Assembly (NCBI GenBank): GCA_913053915.1 | Contig: CAJXGP010000046.1 | Coordinates: 1 to 9,472, forward strand | Source of the DNA: an uncultured Ignavibacteriales bacterium | GTDB lineage: Bacteria > Bacteroidota > Ignavibacteria > Ignavibacteriales > Ignavibacteriaceae | Direction of reading: 5' to 3' | Length of the DNA: 9,472 nt | Shown: in pieces, positions 4,515 through 9,472 of the stretch | Position numbering within the stretch: the first letter of the stretch is position 1 | Layout of the letters: every line of letters starts with the position of its first letter | Notes under the pieces: generated by a model | What the model was told of the DNA's origin: nothing | Seen by the model: the letters and a program-made list of their open reading frames with translations, nothing else | Database searches by the model: none | Made by a program: the position numbers and the translations under genes

Positions 4515-6233
4515 ATGAGAACCTCTAAGCAGATGTTATCGGGGGCGGATATATTTTTTGAAAGCTTAAAACATGAAAAAGTTAAAATTATTTTCGGTTA
4601 CCCCGGCGGAGCTGTTTTGAAACTGTACGAAAAGTTATATGATGTTGATTATTTAAAACATGTATTAGTGAGGCATGAACAAGGAGCAACACACATGGCG
4701 GAAGGTTATGCAAAGGCTACGGGGAAGGTTGGAGTTGTGTTGGTTACCTCGGGTCCAGGCGCTACTAATACAGTAACCGGGATTGCAGATGCATATATGG
4801 ATTCTGTCCCAATTGTTGTTTTTACCGGTCAGGTTCCCTCTGCTTTAATCGGAAACGATGCTTTTCAAGAAGCGGATATTGTCGGTATTACAAGACCAAT
4901 CACAAAACATAATTTCTTAGTTAGAGATGTAGCTGAATTGGCTTCTACTATTAAGAAGGCTTTTTATATAGCATCTACCGGCAGACCGGGTCCGGTTTTG
5001 GTAGATTTACCTAAAGATATTATTAATTCAGTTTGTGAATTTGAATATTCGGACAAGATTGAATTGCGCGGTTATAAACCGAATTTTATAGGACACCAAA
5101 ATCAAATTAAGAAAGCCGCCAATATCATAAAGAAAGCAAGAAAGCCTCTGTTATATGTGGGTGGCGGTGTCATTATGTCAGGTGGTTTCCGTGAGTTAAG
5201 GTTGTTCGCAAAAGAAAATAATTTACCGGTTACTATGACGTTACAAGGACTAGGTGCCTTTCCAATGACCGATTCTCAATCATTAGGAATGCTCGGAATG
5301 CACGGTACATATTGGGCTAGTCAAGCAGTTGATAATTGCGATGTATTAGTTTCATTAGGCGCTAGATTCGATGATAGAGTTACCGGGAAAATAGAAGCTT
5401 TTGCACCGAATGCTTACAAAATTCATGTGGATATTGATCCTACTTGTATTGATAAAAATGTTATTGTTGATCTACCCATCGTTGGAGATGTAAAACACGT
5501 ATTGGCGGAATTAGCATCCGAAATGAACGAACCTTTACCGATTAACGATTGGTGGGATCAAATAAATGCATGGAGGAAAGAATATCCCCTTAGTTATGAA
5601 ACCGATGATGGTAAGTTAAGGGCACAATATATAATTGAAAAAATTTCCGAAAAGACCAAAGGCGAAGCTGTGATTGTAACGGATGTAGGCCAACATCAAA
5701 TGTGGGTTGCTCAATATTATAAATTTAATAATCCGCGTTCTCATCTAACCAGCGGCGGTTTGGGTACGATGGGCTTTTCCGTTCCTGCCGCTATTGGCGC
5801 TGCTTTCGCTATTAAAGATAGACCTGTGGTATCTATTAGCGGTGACGGAGGGTTCCAGATGAATATGCAAGAATTAATTACCGCAGCTTATTATAAGTTA
5901 CCTATAAAATTTATCATCTTAAATAACAGCTTTCTCGGTATGGTGAGACAATGGCAAGAATTATTTCATGCTGAAAAATTTAGTTTTACAGATCTTTCCG
6001 AAAGCAATCCTGATTTTAAGAAAGTAGGCGAAGCTCTTGGACTTAAATCTTTCTCCGTAGATAGTCCTCTTGCAGTTGATGATATTCTCGATGAAACTTT
6101 TAACTATAATGACGGTCCTATTTTGATTGAATTCAAGATTGTTAAAGAAGATATGGTATTTCCCATCATCCCTTCCGGCGCAACAGTTAAAGAGATAATG
6201 ACAAGACGTCTTGATCCAAAGGAGATGGTATGA
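4515..6233 (+). CDS. ilvB: Acetolactate synthase, catalytic (large) subunit
   Basis: This ThDP- and FAD-dependent cytoplasmic enzyme condenses two pyruvates to acetolactate (Val/Leu branch) or pyruvate with 2-oxobutyrate to acetohydroxybutyrate (Ile branch). At 572 aa it has the usual family length. The N-terminal ThDP domain holds YPGGAV (29-34) and the catalytic Glu in RHEQGA (E55). The middle FAD domain shows SLGARFDDRVTGK. The C-terminal ThDP domain has the GDG...NN cofactor motif (443-471) followed by MVRQWQELF. All key residues are present. The ATG follows GAAAGGG (4501-4507) by seven bases. The stop overlaps the ilvN start as ATGA, so the two subunits are translationally coupled. It is the first gene of the operon; regulation may involve the AT-rich leader upstream. 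Confidence 0.97.
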   Translation: MRTSKQMLSGADIFFESLKHEKVKIIFGYPGGAVLKLYEKLYDVDYLKHVLVRHEQGATHMAEGYAKATGKVGVVLVTSGPGATNTVTGIADAYMDSVPIVVFTGQVPSALIGNDAFQEADIVGITRPITKHNFLVRDVAELASTIKKAFYIASTGRPGPVLVDLPKDIINSVCEFEYSDKIELRGYKPNFIGHQNQIKKAANIIKKARKPLLYVGGGVIMSGGFRELRLFAKENNLPVTMTLQGLGAFPMTDSQSLGMLGMHGTYWASQAVDNCDVLVSLGARFDDRVTGKIEAFAPNAYKIHVDIDPTCIDKNVIVDLPIVGDVKHVLAELASEMNEPLPINDWWDQINAWRKEYPLSYETDDGKLRAQYIIEKISEKTKGEAVIVTDVGQHQMWVAQYYKFNNPRSHLTSGGLGTMGFSVPAAIGAAFAIKDRPVVSISGDGGFQMNMQELITAAYYKLPIKFIILNNSFLGMVRQWQELFHAEKFSFTDLSESNPDFKKVGEALGLKSFSVDSPLAVDDILDETFNYNDGPILIEFKIVKEDMVFPIIPSGATVKEIMTRRLDPKEMV

Positions 6234-6760
6234 TTACAAAAAAACACACAATATCTGTTCTTGTTGAAAATCATTTCGGCGCTTTTAATCGTGTAGCTAC
6301 CATGTTTAGCGGTAAAGGATTTAATATCCACAGTATTTCAATCGGTGAAACAGAAACGCCGGAGGTTTCAAGGATGACTATCGTTACAGCAGGCGACGAT
6401 AGAATAATTGAACAGGTAGTTAAACAATTAAATCGTTTGATTGATACTATAAAAGTTATCGATCTCACCGGCCAATACCGGGTTGAGAGAGAACTGGCGC
6501 TTATAACGGTTTATTATCAGAAAGGTAATCGTATGGAGATTACAAATATTTGTGAAATCTTCAGAGGAAATATTGTTGATATAAATAATAAGACATTAAC
6601 ACTTGGAATTACAGGTCCTCCGGACAAAATAGATGCAGTAGTAAATGTACTTGAACCGTACGGAATAAAAGAAATGGCACGTTCAGGTACAGTTGCGCTC
6701 AAAAGGGGTGAACAATTAAAACACGATAAATTTGATAAAAAAGAAATCCTATTAACATAA
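6230..6760 (+). CDS. ilvN: Acetolactate synthase, regulatory (small) subunit
   Basis: This 176 aa protein binds IlvB, raises its activity and gives feedback inhibition by branched-chain amino acids such as valine. An N-terminal ACT domain spans about residues 5-80 (HTISVLVENHFGAFNRV, then GFNIHSISIG), and the C-terminal domain of the small subunit follows (about 85-165, starting near RELALITVYY). Length matches the IlvN/IlvH type. The ATG overlaps the ilvB stop by four bases, and AAAGGAG at 6218-6224 is its ribosome site inside the end of ilvB. The last residues (about 165-176) are a lysine-rich tail. ilvC follows 18 bases later. Confidence 0.96.
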   Translation: MITKKHTISVLVENHFGAFNRVATMFSGKGFNIHSISIGETETPEVSRMTIVTAGDDRIIEQVVKQLNRLIDTIKVIDLTGQYRVERELALITVYYQKGNRMEITNICEIFRGNIVDINNKTLTLGITGPPDKIDAVVNVLEPYGIKEMARSGTVALKRGEQLKHDKFDKKEILLT

Positions 6761-6778
6761 ATTATAAGAGGTGAGTCA

Positions 6779-7795
6779 ATGAAAGTTTATTATGATAATG
6801 ATGCATCATTAGATGATCTATTGAACAAAAATATTGCTGTCCTTGGTTTCGGAAGTCAAGGACATGCACATGCACTAAATCTTAAAGAAAGCGGATGTAA
6901 TGTTTGCGTAGGGCTTCGTTCCGAAAGCTCTAGTTGGGCTAAGGCAGAAGCTGCGGGATTGACAGTTAAAACTATTCCTGAAGCTGTAGCATGGGCAGAT
7001 GTTATAATGGTTCTGCTTCCCGATCAAAATCAAAAAGCAGTTTATGATAAAGATATAGCTCCAAATTTGCAAGCTGGAAATACCCTTGCTTTTGCCCATG
7101 GCTTTAATATACATTATAAACAAATTGCTCCTCCGGAAAATATAAATGTGATGATGATTGCTCCTAAAAGCCCGGGTCATCTTGTAAGGCGTACTTATAT
7201 TGAAGGATCAGGTGTCCCGTGCTTGATTGCAATACATCAAGACCCAAGCGGTAAAACAAAAGACTTGGCATTGGCATGGGCTAAAGGAATAGGCGGAACT
7301 AGAGCCGGAGTGATAGAAACTAATTTTAAAGATGAAACTGAAACGGATTTGTTTGGTGAGCAAGCAGTTCTTTGCGGTGGTTCGGCTGAATTGATAAAGG
7401 CCGGATTCGAAACTCTAATTAATGCAGGTTATCCGCCGGAGTTGGCATATTTTGAATGTATGCATGAAATGAAATTGATTGTTGATCTTTATTATGAAGG
7501 CGGACTTACTAGAATGAATTATTCCGTTAGTGATACTGCCGAATACGGTGGAATGACACGCGGCAAACGTTTAATAACTCAAGAGACTAAAAATGAAATG
7601 AAAACAATACTTGCTGAAATTCAATCCGGACAATTCGCTAAGGAATGGCTTGATGAATATAATTCAGGTCAGCATCTAATGGAAAAATTAAGAAAAGAAA
7701 ATGCAGAGCATCCAATTGAAAAAGTTGGAGCTAATCTTAGAAAAATGATGAGTTGGTTATTTAAAAAAAATAAAAAGGAAGATGTGGGTGTATGA
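6779..7795 (+). CDS. ilvC: Ketol-acid reductoisomerase (class I, NADP-type)
   Basis: This Mg-dependent enzyme isomerises and reduces acetolactate or acetohydroxybutyrate to the dihydroxy acid, the step after IlvBN. At 338 aa it is the short class I form. The N-terminal Rossmann domain has [13 protein letters not shown] (23-35). The cofactor loop GLRSESSS carries R47, S50 and S52, the residues that contact the NADPH phosphate, so NADPH is predicted rather than NADH. H107 and the metal ligands D190, E194, E226 and E230 are in place (ETDLFGEQ and FECMHEMK). The ribosome site AAGAGGTGA (6766-6774) is strong. Its stop overlaps the leuB start as ATGA. The C-terminal tail ([14 protein letters not shown]) is basic and poorly conserved, as usual. 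Confidence 0.97.
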   Translation: MKVYYDNDASLDDLLNKNIAVLGFGSQGHAHALNLKESGCNVCVGLRSESSSWAKAEAAGLTVKTIPEAVAWADVIMVLLPDQNQKAVYDKDIAPNLQAGNTLAFAHGFNIHYKQIAPPENINVMMIAPKSPGHLVRRTYIEGSGVPCLIAIHQDPSGKTKDLALAWAKGIGGTRAGVIETNFKDETETDLFGEQAVLCGGSAELIKAGFETLINAGYPPELAYFECMHEMKLIVDLYYEGGLTRMNYSVSDTAEYGGMTRGKRLITQETKNEMKTILAEIQSGQFAKEWLDEYNSGQHLMEKLRKENAEHPIEKVGANLRKMMSWLFKKNKKEDVGV

Positions 7796-8889
7796 ATTTA
7801 AAAATAGCCATACTCCCCGGTGACGGAATAGGACCGGAAGTTGTCGATTCTGCAGTCTCCGTTATGAAAGTTGTTGCGGAAAAATTTAATGTTACAATCT
7901 CCTTTGATTCACACTTGGTTGGAGGATGTTCGTATGATAAATATGGAACTCCCCTTACCGACGAAACATTAATCGCCTGCTATGATTCCGATGCAGTCCT
8001 TTTGGGTGCAGTTGGCGGACCTCAATGGGAAGGACTACCGCACAATAAAAAACCGGAAGCTGCATTATTAAAATTAAGAAAAGCACTTGGATTGTACACG
8101 AATATCAGGCCGGCTAAAGTTTATAAATCTCTTATCTCTGCTTCAACTTTGAAACAAGAAGTTATAGATGGAACTGATTTTATTATATTACGTGAATTAA
8201 CGGGAGATGTATATTTCGGAGAACCCCGAGGTTACAATAGTGAAAAAGGTTGGAATACAATGATCTATACTCGCGAAGAGGTTGAACGAATTGCAAAATT
8301 TGCTTTTGAATTTGCTTCGAAACGCGGAAAAAGAGTTACTTCGGTTGATAAAGCCAATGTTCTCGACTGTTCCCAATTCTGGAGAAAAGTGGTTCATGAA
8401 GTACACGAAAATTACCCTGATATTACCCTAAATGATATGTACGTGGATAATGCCGCCATGCAAATTGTAAGAAACCCGAAACAATTTGATGTACTTTTAA
8501 CTCAAAATATGTTCGGTGATATTTTAAGTGATATTGCTGCAATGATCACCGGAAGTCTTGGTATGCTTCCCTCTGCAAGTCTCGGTAAAAAATATTCGTT
8601 ATATGAACCTGTCCACGGCAGTGCCCCAGATATTGCCGGTATGGGTAAAGCTAATCCGCTTGCAACAATTTCTTCTGTCGCTATGATGTTCAATTATTCT
8701 TTTCAAATGTACAAACTAGCCGAAGTAATTGATGCTGCAATAAATAAGACTTTGGAACAGGGATACCGTACAGCGGATATCTTTTTCCCCGGTTCTGTCC
8801 TAGTTTCAACTAAGAAGATGACTGAGGCGGTAATTGAGAATTTTAATCAAATTTATGATGAACAAGCTTTGGGTGTATTTACGCTCTAA
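7792..8889 (+). CDS. leuB: 3-isopropylmalate dehydrogenase
   Basis: This cytoplasmic enzyme oxidises and decarboxylates 3-isopropylmalate with NAD to 2-oxoisocaproate, the last step specific to leucine before transamination. The 365 aa length fits the family. The start motif is [12 protein letters not shown] (7-18). Substrate Arg residues are R96, R106 and R134 ([10 protein letters not shown], with Y141). K187 and the metal ligands D219, D243 and D247 ([12 protein letters not shown]) are present, and the NAD loop [19 protein letters not shown] (271-289) is typical of IPMDH rather than isocitrate or tartrate dehydrogenase. It begins within the ilvC stop; a weak GTGGGTG precedes the start, so translation probably depends on coupling to ilvC. 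leuA follows after 59 bases without a visible terminator. Confidence 0.96.
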   Translation: MNLKIAILPGDGIGPEVVDSAVSVMKVVAEKFNVTISFDSHLVGGCSYDKYGTPLTDETLIACYDSDAVLLGAVGGPQWEGLPHNKKPEAALLKLRKALGLYTNIRPAKVYKSLISASTLKQEVIDGTDFIILRELTGDVYFGEPRGYNSEKGWNTMIYTREEVERIAKFAFEFASKRGKRVTSVDKANVLDCSQFWRKVVHEVHENYPDITLNDMYVDNAAMQIVRNPKQFDVLLTQNMFGDILSDIAAMITGSLGMLPSASLGKKYSLYEPVHGSAPDIAGMGKANPLATISSVAMMFNYSFQMYKLAEVIDAAINKTLEQGYRTADIFFPGSVLVSTKKMTEAVIENFNQIYDEQALGVFTL

Positions 8890-8948
8890 TTAAAAAAATC
8901 ATATAGATTGGAAAACAACTTAAAACGTATTTTATAAGAGGTATTAAA

Positions 8949-9472
8949 GTGAATAATAGAATATTAATATTTGACACAACCTTAAGGGACGGTGAACAAT
9001 CTCCGGGGGCGTCCTTAAATGTTTTTGAAAAATTGGAAATTGCCAAGCAGCTTGAAAAGTTGCGTATTGATATAATTGAAGCAGGATTTCCTGTCTCATC
9101 CCATGCCCAATTTGAAGCTGTACAACGAATTTCCGATGAAATTCATAATTCGGTAATAACCGGACTTGCGAGAGCAAAGGAAATCGATATAGAAACAGCC
9201 TTCAATGCATTAAAGAATGCTGATAAATTCAGGATTCATACATTTATCGGAACTTCCGATATTCATATTACCGGGAAATTCGAAAATGCAAGATATGGAA
9301 AAACACTTTCCGAAAAGCGAAAGACAATCTTAAAAATGGCTCAAAATGCCGTTACCTATGCAAAAACATTTACCGATGATGTAGAGTTTTCTGCAGAAGA
9401 TGCCGGACGCACCGACCTAACATACCTTGCTGAAGTTATTGAAGCCGCTATAAATGCCGGGGCAACAACCGT
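8949..9472 (+). CDS. leuA: 2-isopropylmalate synthase, N-terminal part (cut by the window edge)
   Basis: LeuA condenses acetyl-CoA with 2-oxoisovalerate, the first committed step to leucine. About 174 residues are in view, all from the TIM-barrel catalytic domain. The start reads NRILIFDTTLRDGEQSPGAS with the conserved R-D-G-E-Q, followed by IEAGFPVSS, RIHTFIGTSDIHI and FSAEDAGRTD. These favour LeuA over homocitrate or citramalate synthase, though the C-terminal regulatory domain that would settle it is outside. The start is GTG at 8949, supported by AAGAGGT about seven bases upstream and by the protein start matching the family. Compared with E. coli-type LeuA, about six extra residues (around NARYGK) follow the conserved TSxxH region. 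It is likely the next gene of the ilv-leu operon. Confidence 0.93.
   Translation, partial: MNNRILIFDTTLRDGEQSPGASLNVFEKLEIAKQLEKLRIDIIEAGFPVSSHAQFEAVQRISDEIHNSVITGLARAKEIDIETAFNALKNADKFRIHTFIGTSDIHITGKFENARYGKTLSEKRKTILKMAQNAVTYAKTFTDDVEFSAEDAGRTDLTYLAEVIEAAINAGATT

Noticed and set aside
6875..7180. A 101-codon minus-strand frame inside ilvC
   Set aside because: It is antisense to a fully conserved enzyme domain and shows no family pattern. The other minus-strand frames inside copA, ilvB, ilvN and leuB are rejected for the same reason.

Overview
This AT-rich window carries two unrelated gene blocks on the + strand, separated by about 1.1 kb of very AT-rich DNA with no recognisable large gene. 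The first block (1-3404) is a copper-handling cluster. The second (4515 to the right edge) is the branched-chain amino-acid operon ilvB-ilvN-ilvC-leuB-leuA.

Organism: most genes have clear purine-rich ribosome binding sites (for example GAGGAG, AAAGGAG and AAGAGGTGA), and TGA works as an ordinary stop. Together with the AT-rich codon use and protein character this suggests a free-living bacterium of the Bacteroidota/Chlorobi/Ignavibacteria neighbourhood, with Ignavibacteria as my best guess. That is an inference from overall look, not from a marker gene.

Copper block: the window opens inside a P1B-type copper ATPase (CopA). Its reading frame is interrupted by a TGA at 15-17, where the family has a serine or threonine. 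The rest of the protein (CPC, DKTGT, HP, TGDN, GDGLND and MxxSS motifs) is intact. It is followed by a membrane-anchored cupredoxin with Cys/Met ligands, two short YHS-type metal-binding proteins, a one-helix SHOCT protein and a class I SAM methyltransferase that resembles the METTL7-type family. The small proteins probably bind, buffer or deliver copper for the ATPase. The role of the methyltransferase is open.

Middle region (3405-4514): this stretch holds an 8-bp hairpin just after the methyltransferase and an excellent sigma70-type promoter (TTGACA-N17-TATATT) directly in front of a 55-58 aa hydrophobic ORF. A 13-bp imperfect inverted repeat lies right after that ORF. Next come a possible 14-codon trace of a transposase C-terminus on the minus strand and two small ORFs upstream of ilvB, one of them extremely rich in Ile and Leu codons. 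The region looks like a mix of decayed insertion and regulatory leader.

Branched-chain block: acetolactate synthase large and small subunits, ketol-acid reductoisomerase and 3-isopropylmalate dehydrogenase are joined by ATGA overlaps (ilvB/ilvN and ilvC/leuB) or short gaps. Then comes 2-isopropylmalate synthase, cut by the right edge. IlvBN and IlvC make the Val/Ile precursors. LeuA and LeuB serve the leucine branch. ilvD, ilvE and leuCD are not in view.
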